Shown: piece after piece, positions 17,814 to 26,030 of the stretch | Layout: each line of letters opens with the position of its first letter | Position numbering within the stretch: position 1 is the first letter of the stretch | Assembly: GCA_902595065.1 (NCBI GenBank) | Contig: CACJOM010000002.1 | Span: 124,547-188,546 of the forward strand | Source: an uncultured SAR86 cluster bacterium | GTDB lineage: Bacteria > Pseudomonadota > Gammaproteobacteria > Magnimaribacterales > D2472 | DNA: 64,000 bases | Direction: 5' to 3' | Translations under genes and position numbers: made by a program | The notes under the pieces: generated by a model | Seen by the model: only the letters and a program-made list of their open reading frames with translations | Told to the model about the DNA's origin: nothing | The model's database searches: none

Positions 17814-18213
17814 GTTGGTCAATGTCTGCCTGAAAGAGAGATCGAAGAATTTCAACAAAATCCTCCCACATCATGTCAATGGTTATAGAAGAAGAATCTA
17901 GCTCTGGAATTAGAGTTCCAGCAAGCATTCTTACTTTAATTGGTCTTCGATTAAATTTATAAATTAATGCTGGGAACTCACCCTCTCCAGTAGCAGCCAA
18001 AACCTGATCCCACCAATCCTGAGATGGTTCAGAGCCATCGCCATATCGTTTGCATTCTAAGCACCATCTACCAAACTTTAAGTCAGGTAATTCTTTTGTT
18101 CGAGTTTGCTCCAAAATTCTTTTAACAGGTTGAGTTAAGCCCAACTGCTCAACAAGAAGGTTGCCAATTTCTCTTTCAAAATTAGCCCCTTTAGTTCTTG
18201 AATTAATTCCCAA
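17791..18213 (-). CDS. PD-(D/E)xK nuclease-like protein in the ruvCAB position
   Basis: The 140 residues have the pattern of a small PD-(D/E)xK nuclease: Glu13 in TKGANFEREIGNLL, then PDL (Asp44) and LECKRY (Glu53, Lys55). This resembles archaeal Hjc-type and phage Holliday-junction resolvases and other phage endonucleases, but I cannot place it in a named family. It starts with TTG (GAGG site 7 nt upstream), 2 nt after yebC. In relatives ruvC-ruvA-ruvB stand exactly here between yebC and ybgC, and none of them is present. Recombination nuclease is an inference from motif plus place; actual function is unknown. Confidence 0.6.
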   Translation of the reverse strand: MGINSRTKGANFEREIGNLLVEQLGLTQPVKRILEQTRTKELPDLKFGRWCLECKRYGDGSEPSQDWWDQVLAATGEGEFPALIYKFNRRPIKVRMLAGTLIPELDSSSITIDMMWEDFVEILRSLFQADIDQHESSIQA

Positions 18214-18215
18214 TA

Positions 18216-18953
18216 TTAATCCTCTGCATTAAAATCTTCAGGAAACTCTGCATTTGTATGGACCTCCTGCACATCATCAAGATCATCCATAAAATTCATA
18301 ATTTTCAGGACTTTTTCCGATGCTTCATGATCTAAACTTACCAATGTTTCTGCTCTCATAGTATTTTCTGCCAATAATGTTTCAATATTATGTTCTTTAA
18401 AAGCATCAGCAACCGTTGAGAGATTTGATGGAGTGGTAATAATTTCAAAATAGTCTTCCGTAGCATTAAAGTCATCTGCGCCAGCATCTAGTGCAATTTC
18501 CATGATTTGATCTTCTTCATGCGATAAATCTATTTGTATGACTCCTAATTTATTGAAGAGATAAGCAACAGATCCATCTGTTCCCATGTTTCCACCAAAT
18601 TTAGAGAAGGCATGTCGCACATCCGCAACTGTTCTATTTCTATTATCTGTCATAGTCTCAACAAGAATAGCAACACCATTTGGCCCATATCCCTCAAAAG
18701 TTAACTCCTCAATAGCACCCATTTCTCCGGTGCCAGAACCCTTTTGGATTGCTCGTTTGATTGTATCTTTCGGCATATTTGCTGCATTAGCTTTATCTAG
18801 TGCAAGTCTCAATCTAGGATTATCACTTGGGTCAGGACCACCCTTTGCTGCAACTGTGATCTCTCTTATAACCTTGGTCCAGACTTTTCCACGGGAAGCA
18901 TCCTGTCTAGCTTTTCGATGCTTTATATTTGCCCATTTGGAATGTCCAGCCAT
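18216..18953 (-). CDS. yebC: YebC/PmpR family transcriptional or translational regulator
   Basis: YebC-family proteins bind DNA as regulators, and recent work also ties them to ribosome stalling relief. The 245 residues are full length, starting MAGHSKWANIKHRKARQD, with GGNMGTDGSVAYLF and the usual three-domain organisation. It starts 1 nt after the aspS stop, keeping the aspS-yebC order found in Pseudomonas and E. coli, and is followed by the PD-(D/E)xK gene where ruvC would be. Confidence 0.96.
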   Translation of the reverse strand: MAGHSKWANIKHRKARQDASRGKVWTKVIREITVAAKGGPDPSDNPRLRLALDKANAANMPKDTIKRAIQKGSGTGEMGAIEELTFEGYGPNGVAILVETMTDNRNRTVADVRHAFSKFGGNMGTDGSVAYLFNKLGVIQIDLSHEEDQIMEIALDAGADDFNATEDYFEIITTPSNLSTVADAFKEHNIETLLAENTMRAETLVSLDHEASEKVLKIMNFMDDLDDVQEVHTNAEFPEDFNAED

Positions 18954-20720
18954 CTATTGCTCCGGTTCACAGGTTGATTTAATATTCAGCTCATCAAGTT
19001 GATCATCAGAAACTATGCCAGGAGCATCTGTAAGCAAGCAAGATGCGCTTTGTGTTTTTGGAAAAGCAATAACATCACGGATATTAGTCGTATTAGTTAG
19101 CAACATAACAATTCTGTCTAAACCAAATGCTATACCTCCATGGGGTGGACATCCAGATGATAATGCTGACAAAAGGAAACCAAATTTTTCCATAGCCTCA
19201 TCATTAGATATTCCAAGTATTGAGAATATCTCTTTTTGCATTGAGGGCTCATAGACTCTTAAAGATCCACCGCCAAGCTCATATCCATTTAGAACAAAGT
19301 CATATGCGCAAGCTAATGCATTATCCGGATCATTTTTTAATTCATCAATTTTTACGGCAGGCAGAGTAAATGGATGATGTAAAGATGTAAGATTATTATC
19401 TTTATTTCTTTCAAACATAGGAAAATCCACTATCCAGCATGGCGCCCATGAAGAGGTCATTAAACTTAAATCCTCACCAAGTTTTTTAATCAGTGAGCTC
19501 ATTGAAAGATTTACAATATCTGCCTTTCCTGCTCCAAAAAATATAATGTCATTGTTTTGAACATTGAGAGACGAAAGAATTGAATCGATGGTTTTCTGTT
19601 GAAAAAATTTAAGAATCGGTGATTGGAGCCCATTATCTTGATCCAGATCAACAATCTTTATATATGCTAGACCTTTAGCGCCTAACTTACCAACATATTC
19701 AGTATACTCATCTATCTTTTTTCTTGTCATGGATGCTGCGTCTGGAATCTTTAAGGCCACAACCCTAGAACCAGGATCATTTGCGGGACCAGAAAATACT
19801 TTAAATTCTTCATCTTTTACAAGCTCAGAGACATCATTAAGTTCAAGTGGAATTCTTAAATCTGGTTTATCGCATCCGTATTTTTCAATAGATTCTTTAT
19901 ATGTAATCCGTGGAACTTCTGCTTTTTGATAGTCCGTAAACTCAGAAAGCAATGAAATTATCAAACTCTCTCCAAGCTCAATAATTTCTTCAGTAGAAAT
20001 AAATGAAGCCTCAATGTCAATCTGAGTAAATTCAGGTTGTCTATCTGCACGTAAATCTTCATCTCTGAAACATTTAGCAATCTGATAGTATTTATCTATC
20101 CCACCAATCATTAACAACTGTTTAAATAGCTGAGGAGATTGAGGCAATGCAAAAAACTCACCAGGATGCACTCTACTTGGAACTAAATAATCTCTTGCTC
20201 CCTCAGGCGTAGCTCTGGTTAAGATTGGAGTTTCAATTTCATTAAAATGATTATTTTCTAAAAAAGATCTTATTTTTGAAGTTATTTGAGATCTCTTAAT
20301 CAACCGTTGATTGACATCAGGACGTCTTAAATCTAAAAATCTATGTTTAAGCCTGACATCTTCATTAACATCTTGATAGTCATCAAGAGGGAACTGAGGG
20401 GTAACAGCCGAACTAAAAATCTTTAAACTGGTTGCTTCAATTTCTATCTCTCCAGTAGTCATTTTTGGATTTATCGCACCATCAATCCTTTTCCTGACCA
20501 ATCCTTCGATACGAACAACATACTCACTTCTACAGGAGTCTGCAGTATCAAATATTTCTTTTAAATTGGGATTAAAAACAACTTGAACTATTCCATGCAA
20601 ATCACGAATATCTAAAAAGATTACACCGCCATGATCTCTTCGTTTGTGAACCCAACCAGAAATTTCAATATTGCTGCCAATGTCTGAGCTATTAATATCT
20701 CCGCAATAATGTGAACGCAT
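18954..20720 (-). CDS. aspS: Aspartate--tRNA ligase
   Basis: AspRS charges tRNA-Asp (or tRNA-Asp and tRNA-Asn if nondiscriminating). The 588 residues match the bacterial type (E. coli 590): N-terminal OB fold ([21 protein letters not shown]), class II motif 2 ([20 protein letters not shown]), the GAD insertion domain, and motif 3 ([14 protein letters not shown]). Whether it is discriminating cannot be told by eye. It is the first gene of the yebC-nuclease-ybgC-tol run, 15 nt after the FmdB gene. Confidence 0.98.
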   Translation of the reverse strand: MRSHYCGDINSSDIGSNIEISGWVHKRRDHGGVIFLDIRDLHGIVQVVFNPNLKEIFDTADSCRSEYVVRIEGLVRKRIDGAINPKMTTGEIEIEATSLKIFSSAVTPQFPLDDYQDVNEDVRLKHRFLDLRRPDVNQRLIKRSQITSKIRSFLENNHFNEIETPILTRATPEGARDYLVPSRVHPGEFFALPQSPQLFKQLLMIGGIDKYYQIAKCFRDEDLRADRQPEFTQIDIEASFISTEEIIELGESLIISLLSEFTDYQKAEVPRITYKESIEKYGCDKPDLRIPLELNDVSELVKDEEFKVFSGPANDPGSRVVALKIPDAASMTRKKIDEYTEYVGKLGAKGLAYIKIVDLDQDNGLQSPILKFFQQKTIDSILSSLNVQNNDIIFFGAGKADIVNLSMSSLIKKLGEDLSLMTSSWAPCWIVDFPMFERNKDNNLTSLHHPFTLPAVKIDELKNDPDNALACAYDFVLNGYELGGGSLRVYEPSMQKEIFSILGISNDEAMEKFGFLLSALSSGCPPHGGIAFGLDRIVMLLTNTTNIRDVIAFPKTQSASCLLTDAPGIVSDDQLDELNIKSTCEPEQ

Positions 20721-20735
20721 TTTTATCTCTCTTGT

Positions 20736-21026
20736 TTAAGTTTTTTTATCTGAAGTTTGTTTCTTAGATTTATCAGTTTTTTTAGTTTGTTCTTTAGGCT
20801 GTTTTGGTTTTTCATCCTTAGTGTCTACTATATTCTTTTTGGAGCCAGTTTTAAAATCGGTTTCATACCAACCTCCTCCCTTCAATCTAAAAGAAGGAGC
20901 AGAAACTAATTTTTGCACTGATTTATTATTACATTCAGGACAGCTTTCAACAGGATTATCTGTAAATCTCTGAATAACTTCGAATTGATGCTCACATTTC
21001 AAGCATTTATATTCATAAATCGGCAT
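20736..21026 (-). CDS. FmdB-family zinc-ribbon protein
   Basis: This is a short FmdB/CxxC_CxxC_SSSS-type protein of 96 residues. The N-terminal zinc ribbon MPIYEYKCLKCEHQFEV has its first Cys pair, and the second is in ESCPECNNKSV; KLVSAPSFRLKGGGWYETD is the typical continuation. A Lys/Gln/Thr-rich disordered tail makes up the last 30 residues. The family is often found next to aspS in proteobacteria; its role is not known. It is divergent from proS. Confidence 0.92.
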   Translation of the reverse strand: MPIYEYKCLKCEHQFEVIQRFTDNPVESCPECNNKSVQKLVSAPSFRLKGGGWYETDFKTGSKKNIVDTKDEKPKQPKEQTKKTDKSKKQTSDKKT

Positions 21027-21081
21027 AAGTCTCTAAAAAAAATATAGAATTATAAACTAAATGAAAATTCAAATATAAAAA

Positions 21082-22362
21082 ATGTTTTGGTCTAAGGTTT
21101 TTTTACCAACTTTAAAGGATACCCCTCAAGATGCAGAGGTAATTAGCCATCAACTAATGCTTAGATCTGGGATGATACGAAAAGTTACATCGGGTATCTA
21201 CACATGGCTTCCAATTGGATTAAAGGTATTACGAAAAGTTGAAAATATTGTTCGAGAAGAAATGGATGCATCTGGAGCACAAGAGGTTCTAATGCCGATG
21301 GTTCAACCTAAAGAGCTATGGGAAGAAACTAAAAGATGGGAAAAAATGGGGCCAGAACTATTACGAATTCAGGATAGGCATGAAAGAGACTTTTGCCTTG
21401 GTCCTACACACGAAGAAGTGATAACTGACATAATCAGAAATAATATAAAAAGCTATAAAGAGTTGCCTTTAAATCTCTATCAAATCCAAACTAAATTTAG
21501 AGATGAGGTTAGACCAAGATATGGGGTTATGAGAGGAAGAGAATTTCTCATGAAGGACTCCTATAGCTTTAACCTAAATGAAGAATCATTGAATGAGTCT
21601 TATCTTGCAATGAAAGAAGCCTATAAGAAAATTCTAGATAGGTTAGGGTTAAAGTTTAAAATTGTTAAAGCAGATTCAGGAGCAATCGGTGGAGATGCAT
21701 CAGAAGAATTTCATGTTTTAGCTGACAATGGTGAAGATACGATTGCTATCAGTGACTCCTCTGATTTTGCTATTAATACTGAACTATTACTTGAAGAGGG
21801 AGACGATATTGAGTCTTTGGAAGGAAAACCCTCGCCTGATGGAAAAGGCATCATTCAAGTTAAAAAAGGGATTGAAGTTGGTCATATTTTTCAACTTGGT
21901 AAAGTTTACTCAGATGCTATGAAGGCAAATGTTCTTGATAATGATGGCAAAGCAAAGAGCCTCTTTATGGGTTGCTATGGAATAGGAGTATCAAGACTTG
22001 TAGCGGCTGCAATAGAACAAAACAATGATGAAAAAGGAATCATATGGCCAGAGAATATGGCGCCATTTGAGGTAAATATTGTTGCTATAGGTTTTGATAA
22101 AGATGAAAAAATAGCAAAAGCTGCAACAGATTTATATAAAGAATTATCATCCATGGGATATGAAGTAATTCTGGATGACCGCAAAGATGGTTATGGCACA
22201 AAAATGAAAGATGCTGAATTAATTGGAATTCCCATCAACATTATTATTGGTAAACAATTTGTGCAAAATAATGAAATAGAGCTTAAACACAGAGATGGTC
22301 AAAGCTCTATTGGAAAAGTTGAGGATATAACAACTATTTTTGAGCACTACAAAAATAGCTAA
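21082..22362 (+). CDS. proS: Proline--tRNA ligase lacking the INS editing domain
   Basis: ProRS charges tRNA-Pro. The 426 residues hold class II motifs ([56 protein letters not shown]) and the C-terminal anticodon domain. E. coli ProRS has 572 residues because a ~180-residue INS domain, which deacylates Ala-tRNA-Pro, sits between motifs 2 and 3. Here residues 230-250 run straight from [13 protein letters not shown] to GKPSPDGKG, so INS is gone. The short form is usual in alphaproteobacteria. The stop abuts that of the convergent thiolase gene. Confidence 0.97.
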   Translation: MFWSKVFLPTLKDTPQDAEVISHQLMLRSGMIRKVTSGIYTWLPIGLKVLRKVENIVREEMDASGAQEVLMPMVQPKELWEETKRWEKMGPELLRIQDRHERDFCLGPTHEEVITDIIRNNIKSYKELPLNLYQIQTKFRDEVRPRYGVMRGREFLMKDSYSFNLNEESLNESYLAMKEAYKKILDRLGLKFKIVKADSGAIGGDASEEFHVLADNGEDTIAISDSSDFAINTELLLEEGDDIESLEGKPSPDGKGIIQVKKGIEVGHIFQLGKVYSDAMKANVLDNDGKAKSLFMGCYGIGVSRLVAAAIEQNNDEKGIIWPENMAPFEVNIVAIGFDKDEKIAKAATDLYKELSSMGYEVILDDRKDGYGTKMKDAELIGIPINIIIGKQFVQNNEIELKHRDGQSSIGKVEDITTIFEHYKNS

Positions 22363-23541
22363 TTAAATTCTTTCGATAATTGTTGCATTGGCAGTTCCAC
22401 CACCTTCACAAATTGCCTGAAGTCCATATTTTCCGTTTGTTCTTTCAAGCTCATGCAACAAAGTTGTCATTAATTTAGCGCCTGTTGCTCCTAAGGGGTG
22501 ACCCAATGCCATAGCGCCACCATTTACATTTAATTTGGCCATATCAGCTTTTAATTCAATCGCCCATGATAATGGGACTGGAGCAAAAGCCTCGTTAACC
22601 TCATAAAGATCAATATCATCAATCTTAAGATTTGTTTCTTTTAAAACCCTATGAGAGGCAGGTATAGGTCCACCTAACATCAATATTGGGTCATCACCCA
22701 CAACACTAATTCCAACGATCCTTGCTCTTGGGTCTGCTTTTACCTTTTTTAATCCCTCATCATTACATATCATAAGTGCTGCTGCGCCATCTGTAATTTG
22801 ACTAGCATTACCAGCTGTAATGACGCCGCCTTCGGTAACTGGGTTCAAGCCTGATAAAGCTTCAAGACTTGCATCATATCTTATGCCCTCATCATTAAGA
22901 ACCATATCAGTTTTACCTTCTGCATTTTTAGCTTGGACTGGAAGGATCTCTCTATCAAAATAATTACCCTCAACAGCTGCAGCTGCTTTTTGATGGCTGC
23001 TTAGTGCAAATTTATCAAGGTCTTCTCTTGATAAATTCCATTTCTCTGCCATGAGCTCTGCGCCAGTAAATTGTGAAAAGAAAATCCCAGGATATCTTTC
23101 TTTCATGCCATCAGAATCAAATGGCAGTCCATGCCCTGCTTCAAAACCATCTTTAATACTTGCACCAATTGGTACCATAGACATAACCTCTACTCCTCCG
23201 CCAATTACAACATCTTGAGTACCTGACATAACAGCTTGAATTGCAAAATGTATAGCTTGCTGCGAAGATCCACATTGGCGATCAACAGAAGTACCAGGCA
23301 CTGACTCAGGAAGACTGGAAGCAAGAATTGCATTCCTAGCAACATTACCTGATTGAGCGCCAACTTGATCTACGCATCCAAATATGACGTCGTCAATTAA
23401 TTCTGGGTTGATGCCTGACTGATGAACTAACTCATCTAAAACTTTTGCACCAAGATCGGCAGGATGCCATTGACTTAGACTTCCATTTTTCTTTCCGCCA
23501 GCTGTTCGAACGGCTGAAACTATATATGCATTATTTGACAT
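22363..23541 (-). CDS. Thiolase family acetyl-CoA C-acyltransferase
   Basis: This thiolase either splits 3-ketoacyl-CoA (beta-oxidation) or joins two acetyl-CoA. The 392 residues show the nucleophile Cys90 in DRQCGSSQQA, NEAFAPVP, and GGAMALGHPLGATGAKL with the catalytic His. The last motif, normally CxGGGxGxA, is CEGGGTANA, keeping the second catalytic Cys. A neighbouring 3-hydroxyacyl-CoA dehydrogenase or other beta-oxidation gene is not present, so direction and chain length stay open. A 6-bp inverted repeat (ACTCTC/GAGAGT) surrounds the ribosome site. Confidence 0.9.
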   Translation of the reverse strand: MSNNAYIVSAVRTAGGKKNGSLSQWHPADLGAKVLDELVHQSGINPELIDDVIFGCVDQVGAQSGNVARNAILASSLPESVPGTSVDRQCGSSQQAIHFAIQAVMSGTQDVVIGGGVEVMSMVPIGASIKDGFEAGHGLPFDSDGMKERYPGIFFSQFTGAELMAEKWNLSREDLDKFALSSHQKAAAAVEGNYFDREILPVQAKNAEGKTDMVLNDEGIRYDASLEALSGLNPVTEGGVITAGNASQITDGAAALMICNDEGLKKVKADPRARIVGISVVGDDPILMLGGPIPASHRVLKETNLKIDDIDLYEVNEAFAPVPLSWAIELKADMAKLNVNGGAMALGHPLGATGAKLMTTLLHELERTNGKYGLQAICEGGGTANATIIERI

Positions 23542-23608
23542 AACTCTCTCCTATGATAATGAGAGTATCTTAATCAATTTTAAGGCTGCATAACAAGCTT
23601 AAGAATGA

Positions 23609-24616
23609 TTATTTCTTAGCAGCTTTTTTAGCTGAAGGGATATATGCCTTTCTAATCTCATTGACTAAACTGTCTCTTATTTTGGTGTTCTCTCTTAGAA
23701 ATTTACTTGCATTGACTTTTCCTTGACCAATCTTTTCTCCATTATGGCTGTACCATGATCCAGATTTTTCAACTAATTCAAGCTTTTGACCAAGCTCTAA
23801 AATTTCTCCCTCAGTATTAATTCCCTCGCCATACATTATCTGAAATTCAGCTTGCTTAAATGGAGGGGAAACTTTATTTTTCACAACTTTAACTCTTGTC
23901 TCATTCCCTACAACTTCCTCACCTTCTTTAACTGCACCTATGCGTCTAATGTCAAGGCGAACTGATGAATAAAATTTTAGGGCATTTCCTCCAGTAGTTG
24001 TTTCAGGATTACCAAACATTACACCAATCTTCATTCTGATTTGATTGATAAAAATAACCATAGCATTTGATCTTTGAATATTTCCTGTAATTTTTCTCAG
24101 TGCTTGTGACATTAATCTTGCCTGCAATCCCACATGATGATCGCCCATATCTCCTTCGATTTCTGCACGTGGCGTTAAAGCTGCTACAGAATCCACAACA
24201 ATCAAATCTACACTTCCTGATTTAACTAGCATATCTGTTACCTCCAATGCCTGTTCTCCAGTATCTGGCTGAGATAACAAAAGCTCATCTACATTCACGC
24301 CTAATTTTTCAGCATAGTTTGGATCCAATGCATGCTCAGCATCTATAAATGCTGCCGTACCACCAGCTTTTTGACATTCAGCTATGGCTTGAAGTGTTAA
24401 TGTTGTTTTTCCAGATGATTCAGGACCAAAAATTTCAACCACCCTTCCCTTTGGAAGGCCTCCAATTCCTAAAGCAATATCTAGACCAAGAGAACCTGTT
24501 GATACAGAGGGAATGTCTACTATCTCCCTGTCCCCCATTTTCATAACAGTTCCTTTACCAAATTGTTTTTCTATTTGTGAAATAGCTTCATTTAGGTTTT
24601 TATCTTTGTCTGACAT
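23609..24616 (-). CDS. recA: Recombinase RecA
   Basis: RecA drives homologous strand exchange and stimulates LexA self-cleavage. The 335 residues include Walker [10 protein letters not shown] (64-72), [19 protein letters not shown], and [55 protein letters not shown] split over the L1 and L2 regions. No intein. The C-terminus lacks most of the acidic tail of E. coli RecA and ends in KKAAKK. A GGAGTA ribosome site and a consensus LexA box lie directly upstream. recX does not follow it. Confidence 0.99.
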   Translation of the reverse strand: MSDKDKNLNEAISQIEKQFGKGTVMKMGDREIVDIPSVSTGSLGLDIALGIGGLPKGRVVEIFGPESSGKTTLTLQAIAECQKAGGTAAFIDAEHALDPNYAEKLGVNVDELLLSQPDTGEQALEVTDMLVKSGSVDLIVVDSVAALTPRAEIEGDMGDHHVGLQARLMSQALRKITGNIQRSNAMVIFINQIRMKIGVMFGNPETTTGGNALKFYSSVRLDIRRIGAVKEGEEVVGNETRVKVVKNKVSPPFKQAEFQIMYGEGINTEGEILELGQKLELVEKSGSWYSHNGEKIGQGKVNASKFLRENTKIRDSLVNEIRKAYIPSAKKAAKK

Positions 24617-24630
24617 TATGTACTCCTTTA

Positions 24631-24646
24631 CTGTATATTTATACAG
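24631..24646 (-). promoter_or_regulatory. LexA (SOS) box upstream of recA
   Basis: CTGTATATTTATACAG fits the gammaproteobacterial CTG-N10-CAG LexA consensus, with the palindromic TATA-rich centre. It lies 15-30 bp before the recA ATG, next to a TATACT -10-like hexamer at 24650-24645. The expected effect is LexA repression of recA. LexA itself is not in the window. Confidence 0.88.
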
Positions 24647-24751
24647 TATATTACAAATTTAAAAAAAGTAAATTAAATATTATCAAATTGGTGCTGACTT
24701 GTTCAGGACTCGTTGTTAAAATCTTTTAAACTAAACTTTTCAACGTAGATA

Positions 24752-25075
24752 ATGGCATTTATAGTTACTGAATCATGCATAAAATGCAAGCATACTGATT
24801 GTGTTGAAGTATGCCCTGTTGATTGTTTCTACGAAGGTCCAAACTTTCTTGTGATACACCCTGAAGAATGTATTGATTGCGCCTTATGTGAGCCTGAGTG
24901 TCCAGTAGATGCTATATTTTCAGAGGATGAACTTCCATCTGATCAGATAGAATTTATTGAAATCAATGCCGAATTAAGTGAGACATGGCCAAATATTACA
25001 GAGGAAAAAGATCCACTGCCTGAAGCAGATGAATACGCAGCCGTTAAAGATAAAAAACATCTTTTAATAAAATAA
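24752..25075 (+). CDS. fdxA: 7Fe/8Fe ferredoxin FdxA
   Basis: This is a bacterial FdxA-type ferredoxin of 107 residues. Cysteines C9, C12, C17, C21 and then C40, C43, C46, C50 ([15 protein letters not shown]) make two cluster-binding sets, and the C-terminal tail [18 protein letters not shown] is typical. The 7Fe form, with one [3Fe-4S] and one [4Fe-4S], is common in this family; which is present cannot be read directly. In Pseudomonas fdxA also lies between the nlpD-rpoS block and recA. It is divergent from recA. Confidence 0.95.
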   Translation: MAFIVTESCIKCKHTDCVEVCPVDCFYEGPNFLVIHPEECIDCALCEPECPVDAIFSEDELPSDQIEFIEINAELSETWPNITEEKDPLPEADEYAAVKDKKHLLIK

Positions 25076-25182
25076 ATTAATTTTTATTTGGGCTTAATAA
25101 ATACTTAATCCTCTTATATTTGTAGTTAAGCTACAAAAATTACCTCCTTTAATAACTTCTCCTATAGTATTTTTAGTCAGTA

Positions 25183-25211
25183 TTGACAAAATTAATTTAA
25201 AAAAATTAAAT
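25183..25211 (+). promoter_or_regulatory. Strong sigma-70-type promoter of the small exported protein gene
   Basis: A perfect -35 TTGACA (25183-25188), exact 17-bp spacer and -10 TTAAAT (25206-25211) stand in the longest protein-free gap of the window. The predicted start near 25218 leaves a leader of about 100 nt. The match is among the best I saw here. Confidence 0.6.
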
Positions 25212-25217
25212 GCACTA

Positions 25218-25318
25218 CCTAAACGTTGTCTTGCCAATATCTTGTGTTAATTGGGCACAGTTATCACTTACATATATTGGACGCCCAGCAAAGTAAAAAA
25301 TAATATGGAGGATCCCCT
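25218..25318 (+). promoter_or_regulatory. Long 5' leader with mutually exclusive pairings
   Basis: The leader holds TGCCAAT (25232-25238), ATTGGGCA (25250-25257) and GCCCA (25283-25287). The central TGGGC can pair either back, with one bulge, or forward, but not both at once. A strong GGAGG (25307-25311) lies 7 nt before the ATG. A leader this long is unusual in such compact DNA. I do not recognise a known riboswitch; a small RNA or a regulated leader are both possible. Confidence 0.35.
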
Positions 25319-25675
25319 ATGAAAAATTTCATGATGATTTTGTGTCTCTTAGCTTCCCCCCTTACATTTGCTTATGGAGATGATGCTTCGGATGGTTCCA
25401 ACACTGGTGACAATAAAAGTAGTGGCGGTTATGGAAGCGGTTCTGGAGGAAGTGCGGCTGCATTGATAGCTGTAGGTGCAATTATTTATTTCGTAAGAAA
25501 AAATAATGATGATGATGAATCAAAATTTGGTTTTGTTAGAGCTGAAAAAGAAAGTAAGTTCGACGTTTCTTTTGGCGATGTGAACTATTTTGAAGATAGT
25601 TTTTCTAACTATTCAAATGAATTTGGTTCATCTAGCAATAAATTTCAAATTAATTTGACATACAACTTTAACTAA
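25319..25675 (+). CDS. Small exported Gly/Ser-rich protein of unknown function
   Basis: I do not recognise this protein. Its 118 residues start with a signal peptide (MKNFMMILCLLASPLTFAYG), then an Asp/Ser/Gly-rich stretch (DASDGSNTGDNKSSGGYGSG), a hydrophobic helix (AAALIAVGAIIYFV) followed by charged residues, and an Asn/Ser/Phe-rich tail ending KFQINLTYNFN. That tail resembles a terminal beta strand, so an envelope or outer-membrane location is possible but only an inference. A strong promoter, GGAGG site and terminator make it a well-defined single gene. It lies in the place of rpoS between nlpD and fdxA. Confidence 0.75.
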   Translation: MKNFMMILCLLASPLTFAYGDDASDGSNTGDNKSSGGYGSGSGGSAAALIAVGAIIYFVRKNNDDDESKFGFVRAEKESKFDVSFGDVNYFEDSFSNYSNEFGSSSNKFQINLTYNFN

Positions 25676-25681
25676 AACTTT

Positions 25682-25726
25682 GCACCCTTCTAATGATAAA
25701 TCATTTAAAGGGTGCTAAATTTTTTC
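25682..25726 (+). terminator. Rho-independent terminator of the small exported protein gene
   Basis: GCACCCTT (25682-25689) pairs perfectly with AAGGGTGC (25708-25715), with a run of six T starting at 25720. It stands 7 bp after the stop codon. The stem has more G+C than nearly any other intergenic sequence here. Confidence 0.85.
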
Positions 25727-25733
25727 TTAAAAT

Positions 25734-26012
25734 ATGAAAATAAGAACTCTTCTTCTAGCATCAATCTTTTTAAGTAATCCTTTATTTGCGAACGTTGAAT
25801 TAGACTCTACTAAAGTGGCAGATTTAACTGTAGATGATCTAAGAAAAATTGTTCGTTCAATCGTGCAAGATAGTATCGAGAAGTGCGAAGTTAACGGGAC
25901 CATGCAAGGAAGAGCAAAAGTTAATCTAAAGGTTGAGGGAGAAGTAAATGCCAAAATGACATGTGATTTTAATCAACCCCTTAAACAAAATATAGACTCT
26001 GATCCTGAATAG
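25734..26012 (+). CDS. Small periplasmic protein of unknown function
   Basis: I do not recognise this 92-residue protein. A signal peptide (MKIRTLLLASIFLSNPLFA) is followed by a short helix (DLTVDDLRKIVRSIVQDS), a beta-rich piece with two cysteines (KCEVNGTMQG and AKMTCDFN) that could form a disulfide in the periplasm, and a short acidic tail. The ATG lies 8 bp after the upstream terminator, so it needs readthrough or a promoter within that stretch; the ribosome site is weak. It ends 18 bp before the convergent nlpD stop. Confidence 0.65.
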   Translation: MKIRTLLLASIFLSNPLFANVELDSTKVADLTVDDLRKIVRSIVQDSIEKCEVNGTMQGRAKVNLKVEGEVNAKMTCDFNQPLKQNIDSDPE

Positions 26013-26030
26013 TAGTTCACTGCTCTTTCT

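Noticed and set aside
25119..25137. Hairpin TTTGTAG-TTAAG-CTACAAA after fdxA, considered as its terminator
   Set aside because: Weak stem with no following U-run on the plus strand.
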